DNA of 64,000 bases from Saccharibacillus alkalitolerans (GCF_011090185.1 NZ_JAAFGS010000001.1:558001-622000); one strand, 5' to 3'. Shown: positions 8,846 to 17,449, counted from the first letter of the stretch. Notes: generated by a model not told the origin, from the sequence alone. Program-made: numbers and translations.

Positions 8846-9724
8846 CTACAATCCGTTCTCCGCCGCGTACCTGCCCCAATGAGGCCGGTTTCCGTCCGCG
8901 TCCGCGAAGCCGTACCGGTCGGACAGCTCCCAAGAACTGAGGGCCCTGCCGGTAAACGTCATGAGATCCGGGTCGGCGGCGAGGCGCGCGGCGGCCTGCC
9001 CGACGAAGGCCGGAGTCTCGGACGCGATGAAATGGGGCTCGATCTTCACCGCGTCCCGCCAGTTCTTTTCGGTGACGCCGAAGTGGTCGAGCATGGCCTC
9101 GGAGCGCAGAAAACCGGGGGTCAGCGCGACCGCGGCAATGCCGTACGGACGCAGTTCCTCGGCCATCGCCGCCGCGAGGTGAATGCCGGACACTTTGGCC
9201 AGGCTGTAGTAAACGTTCCCGCGAAAACGGTAATCCGTGCCGTCGGTGATCTCCAGCACGAGCCCGCCCGGACGGTCCAACATGAGCGGCAGCATGTGGC
9301 GGGAGGTGATTAGATGCGTGTGCACCGAGCGCCGCTGGATCGACAGGCCGTCCTCCAGCGAGTGCTCCCACAGCGTCTGGCCCCATTTCGTCAAGTCGTC
9401 GCCGCCCCAGATGTCGTTGACCAAAATATCCAGTCCGCCGCGCTCGGCGGCAATTTTTTCCGCCAGCAGGCGGACCTGCTCGGAATCGGAATGATCCGTG
9501 CGGACCGCCGAAGCCGTCCCGCCGCGCGCTTCGATCATTTCGGCCGTATCTTCGATCGTCTCCGATCGCTTCATGTCCGACGCCTCCAGCCTTGTCGTTC
9601 GTCCGGTCACGTAGACATGGGCGCCCAGCGCCCCCAGCTCCACGGCGATTCCGCGTCCCGCGCCTCTCGTTCCTCCCGCCACCAGCGCAACCTTGCCGGC
9701 CAGCGGCCTATCGTTTTTCAGCAT
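8846..9724 (-). CDS. Short-chain dehydrogenase/reductase
   Basis: A 292-residue SDR. The nucleotide motif GGTRGAGRG is near residue 17 and the catalytic YxxxK appears as YSLAK. It lacks the usual NNAG, having VNDIW instead, as in a subgroup of SDRs annotated in actinobacteria and bacilli. It is divergent from a YafY-type WYL regulator, a common pairing in which the regulator controls the SDR. Cofactor and substrate cannot be told from sequence. Confidence 0.9.
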   Translation of the reverse strand: MLKNDRPLAGKVALVAGGTRGAGRGIAVELGALGAHVYVTGRTTRLEASDMKRSETIEDTAEMIEARGGTASAVRTDHSDSEQVRLLAEKIAAERGGLDILVNDIWGGDDLTKWGQTLWEHSLEDGLSIQRRSVHTHLITSRHMLPLMLDRPGGLVLEITDGTDYRFRGNVYYSLAKVSGIHLAAAMAEELRPYGIAAVALTPGFLRSEAMLDHFGVTEKNWRDAVKIEPHFIASETPAFVGQAAARLAADPDLMTFTGRALSSWELSDRYGFADADGNRPHWGRYAAENGL

Positions 9725-9792
9725 AACGCCACCTCTTCTCTCGTTTTTTTTGCTTGCGCATTGCCCGCACTCTCAATATAGGCGATAATAGA

Positions 9793-9807
9793 TGACAACC
9801 TATGTCT
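9793..9807. promoter_or_regulatory. Candidate operator between SDR and WYL regulator
   Basis: TGACA-ACCTA-TGTCT is a near-perfect inverted repeat in the 107-bp divergent spacer, close to the ribosome-binding site of the regulator. The GATAAT hexamer nearby could be a -10. Autoregulation is inferred. Confidence 0.4.
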
Positions 9808-9831
9808 TATATAAAAAAAGGAGGGACCCGC

Positions 9832-10827
9832 ATGAGAGGAGACCGGCTGCTGAAAATCATGCTGCTGCTCCAGGGCCGGGGGCGGATGTCGACGCGCGAG
9901 CTGGCGGAGGAGCTTGAAGTGACGCCGCGCACGGTAAGCCGCGATCTGGAAGCGCTGGGGCAGTCGGGTATTCCGATCGTGGCGCATCGCGGCCGGTTCG
10001 GAGGCTGGAGCCTGATGGAAGGATACCGCAGCGGCCTGACCGGCATGACGCCGGACGAGACGTCGACGCTGCTGCTTCGGGCTTCTTCCGGTCCGCTGCG
10101 GGATATCGGGCTCGAAGAACATTATGAGGCGGCGCTGCGCAAGCTGAAGGCCGCTTATCCGGGACCGGGACGGCAGGGTGCCGAATTTTTGCGCCGGAAG
10201 CTGCTGATCGACGAATCGGGCTGGCACGGCGGGGGAAGCGAAGTGCCGGAGGCGCTCGCCGTCTGCCAGGAGGCCGTCTGGGAAGAGCGAAAGCTGCGCT
10301 TCGAATACGCGAAGGAGCGGGGCGGCGAAGCTTCCGAACGGATCGTGGAGCCGCTGGGGCTTGTGGTCAAACGCGGCGTCTGGTATCTGGCGGCGCGGGA
10401 GCGGAAGGCCGTCAAGACGTTCCGGATTTCCAAAATGACGCGGGCCCGTCGGCTGGACGACCTTTTCGGGTATCCGGAGGCGTTCGATCTGTCCGCTTAC
10501 TGGGAAGAATTTCTCCGCCTTTTCCCGAAAGCGCTGCCGCGTTACGAAGCGGAGCTTACGATGGGCGAAGCGGCGCTGGAAGCGTTTCGCGCGGAGCGCT
10601 ACATCCGGGTGCTGCGTGCGGAGCGGCTTCAGAACGGCGACTACGACGTGTCCGCGGATCTGGCGACGCCGGAATTCGCGCTGCGTTTCGTGCTCGGCTT
10701 CGGCACGGCGGTGCGGATAACGGGGCCGGAAGATTTGGCCGAAGCCGTTTCCGCCGAAGCGGGCAGAGTGGCGCGAATGTACGGACGGGATATTTCGATC
10801 AATGAAGAGAAGAGGGGAAAAGCATGA
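9832..10827 (+). CDS. YafY-type transcriptional regulator with WYL domain
   Basis: A 331-residue regulator with an N-terminal HTH_11 domain (STRELAEELEVTPRTVSRDLEAL at about residues 22-44), a WYL sensor domain in the middle (RFEYAKERGGEASERIVEPLGLV, WYLAARERKAVKTFRISKM) and a C-terminal WCX-type extension. The start MRGDRLL is taken because AAAGGAGGG lies immediately upstream. Divergent to the SDR gene and overlapping the next gene by ATGA, so it is translationally coupled to a Crp-like protein. Confidence 0.9.
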   Translation: MRGDRLLKIMLLLQGRGRMSTRELAEELEVTPRTVSRDLEALGQSGIPIVAHRGRFGGWSLMEGYRSGLTGMTPDETSTLLLRASSGPLRDIGLEEHYEAALRKLKAAYPGPGRQGAEFLRRKLLIDESGWHGGGSEVPEALAVCQEAVWEERKLRFEYAKERGGEASERIVEPLGLVVKRGVWYLAARERKAVKTFRISKMTRARRLDDLFGYPEAFDLSAYWEEFLRLFPKALPRYEAELTMGEAALEAFRAERYIRVLRAERLQNGDYDVSADLATPEFALRFVLGFGTAVRITGPEDLAEAVSAEAGRVARMYGRDISINEEKRGKA

Positions 10828-11324
10828 TTTTGCATAAGGGAGAAGTATTGTTTCGCCAAGGGGACGAAAGCAAGTATTTGTATCGGGTGAAGAGCGGCAT
10901 ATTCAAGGTGACGCGCCTGCACGAAAACGGAAACATCATTTTGTTCAACGTTTTTTATGCCGGAGAAACGGTTCCCCACCATTCGTTGATCAGCCCGAAA
11001 GAAACCCACGGAACCGCCACCGCTCTCGTTCGCAGCGAAGTGGAAACGATTCTGGCCGCCGATTGGTACAAAAGTCTGGAAGAGGACCCGAAGAAGGCGC
11101 TGGAAGTCGCTCTGCTGCTGCAGGACAAGCTTCGGTTCATGCAGCAGCGGATCGACCACCTGACGGCGGGCACGCCCGCCGAGCGGCTGCAGCTGCTGCA
11201 GCATTGGATGGCGACGTACGCTTACGGCCAGCAGCTGACGGACCTGCTCACGCAGGAAGAGATCGGACAATTGATCGGGCTGCGCCGGGAGACGGTGAAC
11301 CGTCTGCTGCGTGCAGGGAAGTGA
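10824..11324 (+). CDS. Small Crp/Fnr-family regulator
   Basis: A 166-residue protein with a cyclic-nucleotide-binding-like beta barrel (ILHKGEVLFRQGDESKYLYRVKSG) and the long dimer helix, then a short HTH (LTQEEIGQLIGLRRETVNRLL). It stops just after the recognition helix, so the usual C-terminal wing is missing; many small Crp proteins of bacilli share this shape. No cysteine cluster, so it is not an oxygen-sensing Fnr. It overlaps the WYL gene by 4 bp and is probably cotranscribed. Target genes unknown. Confidence 0.85.
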   Translation: MILHKGEVLFRQGDESKYLYRVKSGIFKVTRLHENGNIILFNVFYAGETVPHHSLISPKETHGTATALVRSEVETILAADWYKSLEEDPKKALEVALLLQDKLRFMQQRIDHLTAGTPAERLQLLQHWMATYAYGQQLTDLLTQEEIGQLIGLRRETVNRLLRAGK

Positions 11325-11497
11325 GTCATTCGATTTTTTTACAAAGAAAACCATATTTTTTACATGAAAATTACAAAATAGAAGGAACGTTTATCGCTTC
11401 CGAACCGATTATGTGGTAAAATAGTTTAAAAAGGTGACGCTCCTGGGTAAGTAAATCTCAGATTTCACCATCCAATCACAGAAAGGATCAGGATACC

Positions 11498-11563
11498 ATG
11501 AGTCCCCGAAGGAGTATTCCCCAAAGGACAATCTGGAAACGTTACGATCTCTCCTATACTTAG
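11498..11563 (+). CDS. Candidate leader peptide 1 (21 aa)
   Basis: Encodes MSPRRSIPQRTIWKRYDLSY plus Thr, then TAG. GAAAGGATCAGG is 5-12 bases upstream of the ATG. It is rich in Arg and basic, with no close family that I recognise. Its support is the ribosome-binding site and the position in a leader with a second similar mini-ORF, so it is only a candidate. Confidence 0.35.
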   Translation: MSPRRSIPQRTIWKRYDLSYT

Positions 11564-11629
11564 CGCCTTTCGTAGATAGTTTGTCGGACGACCGTTGATG
11601 ACAAACGCTGCGAAAGGAAGGGAACATCC

Positions 11630-11689
11630 ATGCGAAGGATGAACGCCTCTCGGTTTTCCCCTCTTGCTCGCAGCATTTTGTCGACATGA
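11630..11689 (+). CDS. Candidate leader peptide 2 (19 aa)
   Basis: Encodes MRRMNASRFSPLARSILST, then TGA. GGAAGGG lies 7 bases upstream of the ATG. The stop codon overlaps the start of the second 18-bp repeat, and the YitT gene starts 30 bases later, so ribosome movement on this ORF could change the hairpin before the main gene. Function inferred from layout only. Confidence 0.35.
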   Translation: MRRMNASRFSPLARSILST

Positions 11690-11719
11690 CAAAAACTGCG
11701 AAAACGAGGAGAATATCGT

Positions 11720-12421
11720 ATGAGGTCAAAAGGAAAAAGGATGAAGCGGTCCGCGCAGGCGGCCGCGATCTTAACTGGCACGTTCGTAATGGCATTCGCG
11801 TATTACCACATTAATTTTCAGAACCATCTTTCGGAAGGCGGCTTTGTCGGAATCTCGCTGCTCGGCCAGTACGCGTTCGGGCTTTCGCCCGCGCTGACGA
11901 TTCTGCTGCTAGACATCCCGTTCATGCTGCTGTTCGCTCTGCGAAAAGGGTGGAGGAACATGGGACCGGCCGTGCTGGCCGCGGGTTCGTTCACGGTATT
12001 CTATGCCGCGATCGAACAATTCTCCACGTTGAACTTCGATCTGCACGGGCAGCTTTGGCTGGCCGCTCTGCTCTCGGGCATATTGACCGGGATCGGCGGA
12101 GGTCTGGTGCTGCGCTGCGGCGGAGCGACGGGCGGAGACGACTGCGCCGCGATTTGGCTTCACGAGAAAACGGGCTTGAAGATCGGCACGGTGTTCATTT
12201 TGATGGACGCGTCGGTACTGCTGCTGTCGCTGCTGTATCTGCCGTTTGTCGAGACGCTGTACACGGTAGCCGCCGTCTGCATCGGGGGCAAAGTCATTAC
12301 CTGGACCGTGGAACCGCAAATTTTGCGCCGCAGCGTGACTTCGATCGGTCATTTCTTTATGCCGTCGAAACGTCAACCTCAGCATGCCGCACCGGAAGTG
12401 AAAGGTTTGAATAGAGTGTAA
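11720..12421 (+). CDS. YitT-family membrane protein
   Basis: A 233-residue protein of the YitT/DUF161 family with about five membrane segments. The conserved GGFVGISLL near residue 40 and CGGATGGDDCAAIWL near residue 135 are typical. It lacks the C-terminal DUF2179 domain of full YitT proteins, as in the shorter YczE/YitT forms. Start by ACGAGGAG nine bases upstream. Physiological role of the family is poorly known; a transporter is often presumed. Confidence 0.87.
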   Translation: MRSKGKRMKRSAQAAAILTGTFVMAFAYYHINFQNHLSEGGFVGISLLGQYAFGLSPALTILLLDIPFMLLFALRKGWRNMGPAVLAAGSFTVFYAAIEQFSTLNFDLHGQLWLAALLSGILTGIGGGLVLRCGGATGGDDCAAIWLHEKTGLKIGTVFILMDASVLLLSLLYLPFVETLYTVAAVCIGGKVITWTVEPQILRRSVTSIGHFFMPSKRQPQHAAPEVKGLNRV

Positions 12422-12474
12422 GACAGAGGGTCCGAAGGGAGGCCCGCAGCCGCAATTTCCCTGTTGTTTTTTTG

Positions 12475-12527
12475 AAAAAACCGTTCCGATTTTCTCCCGC
12501 GATGGAGAAAGCCGAAACGGTTTTTTT
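12475..12527. terminator. Bidirectional terminator after the YitT gene
   Basis: An A-rich arm AAAAAACCGTTCCGATTTTCTCC pairs with GGAGAAAGCCGAAACGGTTTTTTT (one small internal mismatch). It can serve both converging genes. Confidence 0.9.
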
Positions 12528-12567
12528 GTAGGCTTCCATCTGCGCTTCATGCGCGAACCTTGGGCAT

Positions 12568-12990
12568 TCAAGACTGGATTTTGCCGTCCTTGTCATGCAC
12601 ATAGACGTGCACCCCGTCGTCGCTCGCGCTGTCGTTTGCGGCCTTGACGGCTTCGTCTTTGCGGCTGTGCGTGGACAGGGGCTTATCTGTTCCTTCTTCT
12701 TTGACCGCCCAGCCGTCTTCGTGCGATACGACATGCAGCGGATGGCGAGCGGAAGATTTCGACTCGCTTCCGCTGCGGCCGCGGGAACCGTCGTCGTCTT
12801 TTTTCGATTTCCCGCCGCGATCGGGATGATTTTCGTCCCATTCTTCGGCTTTGGAAGTGGCGATCGCGATCGCGCGGCCTTCTTCATAACCTTCGTCCAG
12901 CAGAGCGTTGGCGATTTCGATCGCTTTGTCGCGTACGCGTTCATCCAGGTTTTTCATCGACTGCGGGTAATCGTTTTTGTTCCAAGGCAT
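12568..12990 (-). CDS. DUF2188-domain protein (YdaT-like)
   Basis: A 140-residue small acidic/basic soluble protein. The N-terminal part (MPWNKNDYPQSMKNL, then IEIANALLDEGYEEGRAIAIA) matches a ChaB/YdaT-type segment, followed by a charged Ser/Lys/Asp linker and a C-terminal DUF2188 fold (HVVSHEDGWAVKEEGTDKPL ... VHVYVHDKDGKIQS). DUF2188 proteins in bacilli are often general-stress genes. Start supported by AGGAGG eight bases before the ATG. The 240 bases upstream carry the promoter of the next gene but no further gene. Confidence 0.85.
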   Translation of the reverse strand: MPWNKNDYPQSMKNLDERVRDKAIEIANALLDEGYEEGRAIAIATSKAEEWDENHPDRGGKSKKDDDGSRGRSGSESKSSARHPLHVVSHEDGWAVKEEGTDKPLSTHSRKDEAVKAANDSASDDGVHVYVHDKDGKIQS

Positions 12991-13121
12991 GGCGTTTCCT
13001 CCTGTTCGAGTAGGTGGCGCGGCCGCCGAAGCTTCCGATATGACCGGCTTTCGGGGCCGCGATGTGTTCGATATGGTTATTAACTACCCGGATAGGCGCA
13101 GGTCTAAGCAGCAGGCAAGGG

Positions 13122-13151
13122 TTGTTCAAATTTGAAACTTCCTGCTATGAT
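13122..13151 (+). promoter_or_regulatory. Sigma-A-type promoter of the FMN reductase gene
   Basis: TTGTTC, an 18-base spacer and TATGAT preceded by TGC (extended -10). Confidence 0.55.
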
Positions 13152-13232
13152 AAACAGCATAGCCGCACGTAAAACGCGCTCCGCGCGTCTGCGGACGAAC
13201 CCGACAAACGGAAGAACGGAAGGAGTTTGACC

Positions 13233-13766
13233 ATGAAAGTGACTTTGATTGCCGGAAGCAACCGCGAGCAGGCCAGCAGCACGCAGTTGACCCGTTATAT
13301 TGCAAAATTGTTGGAAGAGCAGGGATTCGAAGCGGAAGTATTCAGCTTATACGAACACCAACTGCCGCTCTACGGGCCGGGCGACGCATACGGACATGCG
13401 GAAGTGCTTCTGCTGTCCCAGGCCGTCAAGTCGGCGCAGGCCGTCGTGCTGGCGACGCCGGAGTATCATTCTTCGATCTCCGGCGTGCTGAAAAATGCGC
13501 TCGATTTCCTGAACAGCGAATATTTCGAAGGCAAGCCTGTGCTGTCCGCAAGTTCGGCGGGCGGCGCGGTCGGCGTCTCCTCGCTCGGCGCGCTGCAGAC
13601 CATCGTGCGCAACCTGCACGGTCTGAACTGTCCGGAATGGATCTCGGTCGGCGGCGATCAGCGCAAATTCGGCGAAAACGGTGAGCCGATCGACCAGGCG
13701 ACCGAGCTGCGCATCCGCAAAGCGGTCGATACATTCGTGCATCTGATCCGCCGGGTCCACGCTTGA
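13233..13766 (+). CDS. NADPH-dependent FMN reductase
   Basis: A 177-residue flavodoxin-like reductase. LIAGSNREQASSTQL is the phosphate-binding loop for FMN and ATPEYHSSISGVLKNALDF is the second conserved segment of the NAD(P)H-dependent FMN reductase/azoreductase family. It starts at ATG after GGAAGGAG and is followed by a strong terminator. It could supply reduced FMN to flavin-dependent enzymes such as the LLM monooxygenase, or act as a quinone/azo reductase; the first role is speculation. Confidence 0.9.
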   Translation: MKVTLIAGSNREQASSTQLTRYIAKLLEEQGFEAEVFSLYEHQLPLYGPGDAYGHAEVLLLSQAVKSAQAVVLATPEYHSSISGVLKNALDFLNSEYFEGKPVLSASSAGGAVGVSSLGALQTIVRNLHGLNCPEWISVGGDQRKFGENGEPIDQATELRIRKAVDTFVHLIRRVHA

Positions 13767-13800
13767 TTCCCGTCCGAGCCCGAATAGCCGCGTCAAGCAT

Positions 13801-13839
13801 AAAAAAACGGATTCCGCTTTAAAGCGGAATCCGTTTTTT
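13801..13839. terminator. Bidirectional terminator between FMN reductase and msrAB
   Basis: AAAAAACGGATTCCGCTTT pairs perfectly with AAAGCGGAATCCGTTTTTT, with A and T tracts on both sides. Confidence 0.95.
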
Positions 13840-13869
13840 GGCGTAGGGCTTTGCGTGACGCCGCGGCGC

Positions 13870-14844
13870 TCAGCGCTGCTCGAACATCGCGCGATACTCG
13901 CCGTAGCCTTCTTCTTCGAGTTTTTCCGCCGGAACGAAGCGCAGCGCCGCGGAGTTGATGCAGTAGCGCAGGCCGTCCGGACCGGGACCGTCGTCGAATA
14001 CATGGCCCAGATGCGAATCGGCTTCTTTGCTGCGGACTTCCGTGCGGATCATGAAGTGGCTGAGATCGACCTTTTCTTTGACATGATAGTCGCGAATCGG
14101 ACGGGTGAAGCTCGGCCAGCCGCAGCCGGAATCGTATTTGTCGAGAGAGCTGAACAGCGGCTCGCCGGAGACGATGTCGACGTAGATGCCTTCGCCGTGA
14201 TGATCCCAGAACTCGTTGTGGAATGCGGGCTCCGTACCGTTGTTCTGCGTGACGTTATACTGCATGTCCGACAAGCGCTGCTTCAGTTCGGATTTGTCGA
14301 CCGCTTTTTTCCAATGGTTTTCGATAAACGCTTCGCGGCCGGAAGCTTTTTTGTAGCGCTTGTAATGGGCCGGGTTCTTTTTGTGGTAATCCTGGTGATA
14401 CTCTTCGGCTTCGTAGAACGTCTCGGCCGGACGGATCGGCGTCACGATCGGTTTGTCGAAACGGCCGCTTTCGCCCAACGCTTTTTTCGAAGCCTCCGCC
14501 TTGATGCGCTGTTCTTCCGTGTGATAGAAAATGGCCGTTTCGTACGAAGAGCCGCGGTCGTGGAACTGTCCGCCGGCGTCGGTCGGATCGATCTGCTGCC
14601 AGAACAGTTCGAGCAGCTTTTCGTAAGGGAAGATGTCCGGATTGAACGTGATTTGGACCGCTTCGAGATGGCCGGTCGTTTCGGAGCATACTTCTTTGTA
14701 AGTCGGATTTTCGGTATGTCCGCCGGTATAACCGGAGACGACTTTGACGATGCCCGGCAGGTCTTCGAACGGCGTGACCATGCACCAGAAGCAGCCTCCC
14801 GCGAATGTCGCTTTTTCGATCATAGAAGATGGATAATCAGCCAT
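13870..14844 (-). CDS. msrAB: Fused peptide-methionine sulfoxide reductase MsrA-MsrB
   Basis: A 324-residue bifunctional repair enzyme. The N-terminal MsrA domain has the catalytic GCFWC at residues 17-21 and reduces Met-S-sulfoxide. The C-terminal MsrB domain (from about 185) has CGWPSFTRP and the catalytic cysteine in RYCIN and reduces Met-R-sulfoxide. Both active sites are intact. Start at an ATG after GGAGGG. Fusions in this order are known in bacilli and other bacteria. Monocistronic; the upstream AT-rich region holds an OhrR-like motif. Confidence 0.95.
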   Translation of the reverse strand: MADYPSSMIEKATFAGGCFWCMVTPFEDLPGIVKVVSGYTGGHTENPTYKEVCSETTGHLEAVQITFNPDIFPYEKLLELFWQQIDPTDAGGQFHDRGSSYETAIFYHTEEQRIKAEASKKALGESGRFDKPIVTPIRPAETFYEAEEYHQDYHKKNPAHYKRYKKASGREAFIENHWKKAVDKSELKQRLSDMQYNVTQNNGTEPAFHNEFWDHHGEGIYVDIVSGEPLFSSLDKYDSGCGWPSFTRPIRDYHVKEKVDLSHFMIRTEVRSKEADSHLGHVFDDGPGPDGLRYCINSAALRFVPAEKLEEEGYGEYRAMFEQR

Positions 14845-14873
14845 GGTTGATCCCTCCGTTTTTTATTTGAATC

Positions 14874-14898
14874 AATTGTTTGATGCACAATTAAATGA
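14874..14898 (-). promoter_or_regulatory. Palindrome upstream of msrAB
   Basis: AATTGT-N7-ACAATT is followed by AAATGAAA. The right part, CACAATTAAATGAAA, partly resembles the OhrR operator TACAATTAAATTGTA. Redox control of msrAB is plausible but unproven. Confidence 0.3.
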
Positions 14899-15132
14899 AA
14901 GTTATACTTTAAATTATAAACGATTTTGCGGGTTTCGCAAGTGTCCCGCCATTCGGGCTTTCCCGAGCGGCTCTTCACTGCTAGATAAACGTACCGTCGT
15001 CCGGCGAATCAGTTAGCGGGCTGCGGGAGGAGATGTTTTGCCAACCGCCTGCTGTGCGGGTATACTCGAAAAGGAGGCGGCGCGCGGTGAATCCGGGTGC
15101 CGCGAACGATGAAGGAAAGCGGGGAAGCCTGG

Positions 15133-16101
15133 ATGGAAAGCATAAGGAAAAGCTCGGCGGACGGAGAGAAAGCCCGGCGAATCCGGGTGGGGCTGGTCGG
15201 AATCGGAGGAATCGCGGAAAAAGCTTATCTTCCGCTTCTGGCCGGACACGCGGGCGCCGAAGTCGCGGGCATCGTCAGCCGAAACGAAGCGCGAATCCGC
15301 GCGGCGGCGGAGATGTACCGGATTCCGAACGCTTCGACGAATATCGACGATCTGGCGCGCTGGGATTTGGATGCCGTATTCGTGCACAGCGCGACGGAAT
15401 CCCACTACGGCATCGTCATGAAATGTCTCGAGGCGGGACTGCCGGTCTACGTCGACAAGCCGCTTTCGACGGACATGACCGAAAGCCGGGCGATGGCGGC
15501 GAAAGCGGAAGCGAAAGGGCTGCTGCTTGCCGTGGGCTTTAACCGCCGCTTTGCGCCGCTCTACGCGCAGGCCCGCGCCTGGATCGACGAAACCGGCGGT
15601 TCCGTACAAGCGCACGCGGCCAAGCACCGTACGGGCGTCCATGATCGGCCGGCGCGCGAAACGATCTACGACGATCTGATCCATATGCTGGATCTGCTGC
15701 TGTGGCTGGGAGGCGGAGACGGCCGGCTGCTGTCGAACGCGCTCGACGCCGACGCCGAAGGGCGGATGCTTCAGGTCTTCGGCACGCTGCGTTTGGGCGG
15801 AGGAATCGGGAGTTACGGCATGGTCCGTTCCGCCGGACGCGACTTCGAACGGCTGGAGCTGCACGGCGGCGGGCGCACCGCCGTCGTGGAAGACCTGGAA
15901 CGCGCTATTTTTGCGGAACGCGGCGGTTTGCCTCAAGAAGTCGGTTTCGGAAGCTGGGAGACGGTGTTGAAGCGGCGGGGGTTCGAAGGCGTCGTGCGGC
16001 ATTTTCTCGATACGCTGGCCGCACCGGATTTTTGCACGGTTCGTGCCGATCTGGTGCTGGGTTCGCACGAGTTGGCGGAGCGAGTCGCGAAGTCTTTTTG
16101 A
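15133..16101 (+). CDS. Gfo/Idh/MocA-family oxidoreductase
   Basis: A 322-residue NAD(P)-dependent sugar or cyclitol dehydrogenase. Rossmann motif GLVGIGGIAEKAY, then VDKPLS, in which the usual EKP is DKP with the lysine kept, and DDLIHMLDLL with the catalytic histidine. The ATG after GGGGAA is preferred; a GTG 12 codons earlier is possible. It is not next to the main sugar cluster and its substrate is unknown. The next gene begins 32 bp downstream and may be cotranscribed. Confidence 0.88.
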   Translation: MESIRKSSADGEKARRIRVGLVGIGGIAEKAYLPLLAGHAGAEVAGIVSRNEARIRAAAEMYRIPNASTNIDDLARWDLDAVFVHSATESHYGIVMKCLEAGLPVYVDKPLSTDMTESRAMAAKAEAKGLLLAVGFNRRFAPLYAQARAWIDETGGSVQAHAAKHRTGVHDRPARETIYDDLIHMLDLLLWLGGGDGRLLSNALDADAEGRMLQVFGTLRLGGGIGSYGMVRSAGRDFERLELHGGGRTAVVEDLERAIFAERGGLPQEVGFGSWETVLKRRGFEGVVRHFLDTLAAPDFCTVRADLVLGSHELAERVAKSF

Positions 16102-16132
16102 CAATAAACCGAACAAGGAAAGGAGCATCGAC

Positions 16133-16510
16133 ATGAGCGATTACGATCCTAACCGCGACGTCGATTACGAGCGCTACGACAGCGCCGAAGGACGCCGGGA
16201 ACTCGAGAAGAAGACGCAGGAGAAAATCGTGGAAGTCTACCGGCAGGAAGAGGACATGATGATTCTCGTCTACGCGCAGTGGTGCGTCAACAACGATCTC
16301 GACCCGGTCGAACTGTACGCCAAAGCTTACCCGGAGCAGGTCGCGAACGACCGCCTTGCGCGGGGGCTGGAGCTGACGGTGCCGAAAGAAGAAGCCGGAG
16401 ACATCACGGACGACACGCTGCTCGGCGTGCTGACGATGTTCGGCAACGACGATCTGGGCATGGTCGTGTCCGAAGCGATCGAGATCCGTGAACGGAACAA
16501 ACGCCGTTGA
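16133..16510 (+). CDS. Hypothetical acidic protein, 125 aa
   Basis: I do not recognise a named family. The protein is strongly charged and mostly helical, starting MSDYDPNRDVDYERYD, with a central EVYRQEEDMMILVYAQWCVNN segment. No signal peptide, membrane segment or metal-binding motif is visible. Good ribosome-binding site (AAAGGAG) and coding-like third positions support it as a real gene. It follows the oxidoreductase by 32 bp and is closed by a terminator. Confidence 0.8.
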   Translation: MSDYDPNRDVDYERYDSAEGRRELEKKTQEKIVEVYRQEEDMMILVYAQWCVNNDLDPVELYAKAYPEQVANDRLARGLELTVPKEEAGDITDDTLLGVLTMFGNDDLGMVVSEAIEIRERNKRR

Positions 16511-16556
16511 GTCCGGCGCTCCGGCGAAAGCCGCGGCCGTTCGAATCCGGACAGGC

Positions 16557-16604
16557 AAAAACCCGCAAATGCAGCGAACGAACGTCTGCGTTTTGCGGGT
16601 TTTT
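16557..16604. terminator. Bidirectional terminator before the AraC regulator
   Basis: AAAAACCCGCAAATGCAG pairs with CTGCGTTTTGCGGGTTTTTT (one small bulge), between converging genes. Confidence 0.9.
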
Positions 16605-16624
16605 TGATCTTCCAAGAGATTTTG

Positions 16625-17449
16625 CTACATCTTCTCCTGCCGGGTATGCCGGAATTCTTTCGGCGACATGCCGAATTTGCTGCGGAAGACGCGGTGGAAA
16701 TACGTGTAGTTGGCAAATCCCGACGTCTCCGCCACCTGCTCGAGCGGCATCGGACTGAATACGATTCGCTCCTTGGCCATGTCGAGCCGGACTTCCAGCG
16801 CGTACTGCATGATGCTGATGCCGAACGTCTCCTTGAACAGATGCACGCAGCGCGAGACGCTGGTGTCCACGTAAGCGGCGACGTCCTCCAGCTTGAAGAG
16901 CGAAGAGGCGTTTTCTTCGATGTACTGCTTGATCCGGTGGGCGAGGAACGTTTTGCCCGACGAGATCGGCTGTTCGCTCAGCAGTCGGTCGGTTTCCAGG
17001 CAGAGGATGCGCAGATAGTAATCGGAGATGCGCGGGTCGGGATTGGAGATGCGGCGCTGTTCGATCACGATCTGGCGGAACAGTCCCAGCAGCCCTTCGC
17101 TGAGCGGGATGCTGATCTTGGTCGGGCGCTTGCGCTGATTCCACCACTGATCGATCCATTCGCCGCCGAAGAAAATATGGTAATCGCCGCTCTCCATCGG
17201 CCGCTCTTCGCTGCCCGTAAGAGAAGGCGGAAAAATTTTCAGTTCATACGTATCGTGGGGTCCGTAAAGCAGCAGGTCCCCGGCTTCGACGCGTTCCATT
17301 TTGCCGTCGACGAGCGCCTCGGAAGTGCCGTCCGTCTGCAGGCGAAGCAGGTAACTGCCGAGACCTTCGGTCCGGTGGACGTGAAAAGGTGTTCGATGGA
17401 AGGAAAATCCCGCGGTAAAGACCTGGCAGGAAAGGTCGGTCGTCTGCAT
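16625..17449 (-). CDS. AraC-family transcriptional regulator
   Basis: A 274-residue regulator with an N-terminal cupin-like sugar-sensing half (HRTEGLGSYLLRL, GDLLLYGPHDTYEL) and a C-terminal AraC double HTH with the signature SGFANYTYFHRVFRSKFGMSPKEFR. It is divergent from the five-gene sugar-modifying cluster across a 184-bp spacer, so it is its likely activator. The spacer is AT-rich near the minus-strand gene but I could not assign operators. Confidence 0.9.
   Translation of the reverse strand: MQTTDLSCQVFTAGFSFHRTPFHVHRTEGLGSYLLRLQTDGTSEALVDGKMERVEAGDLLLYGPHDTYELKIFPPSLTGSEERPMESGDYHIFFGGEWIDQWWNQRKRPTKISIPLSEGLLGLFRQIVIEQRRISNPDPRISDYYLRILCLETDRLLSEQPISSGKTFLAHRIKQYIEENASSLFKLEDVAAYVDTSVSRCVHLFKETFGISIMQYALEVRLDMAKERIVFSPMPLEQVAETSGFANYTYFHRVFRSKFGMSPKEFRHTRQEKM

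Larger units (their letters stand above)
11416..11719 (+). promoter_or_regulatory. Structured leader with two mini-ORFs before the YitT gene
   Basis: An extended -10 (TGGTAAAAT, ending at about 11422) opens a ~300-base leader. It holds two short reading frames, each after a ribosome-binding site: 11498-11563 (after GAAAGGATCAGG) and 11630-11689 (after GGAAGGG). An 18-bp repeat ATGACAAAnnCTGCGAAA lies at 11598 and 11686, each copy forming the 3' arm of a TTTGTC...GACAAA hairpin. Longer pairing between CGCTGCGA (11607) and TCGCAGC (11668) would enclose the second mini-ORF. This looks like a translation- or RNA-structure-based control region; it matches no riboswitch class I know. Confidence 0.5.

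Noticed and set aside
11431-11450. String AGGTGACGCTCCTGGGTA resembling the start of an M-box magnesium riboswitch
   Set aside because: The rest of the M-box core does not follow, and the gene is a YitT protein, not a magnesium transporter.
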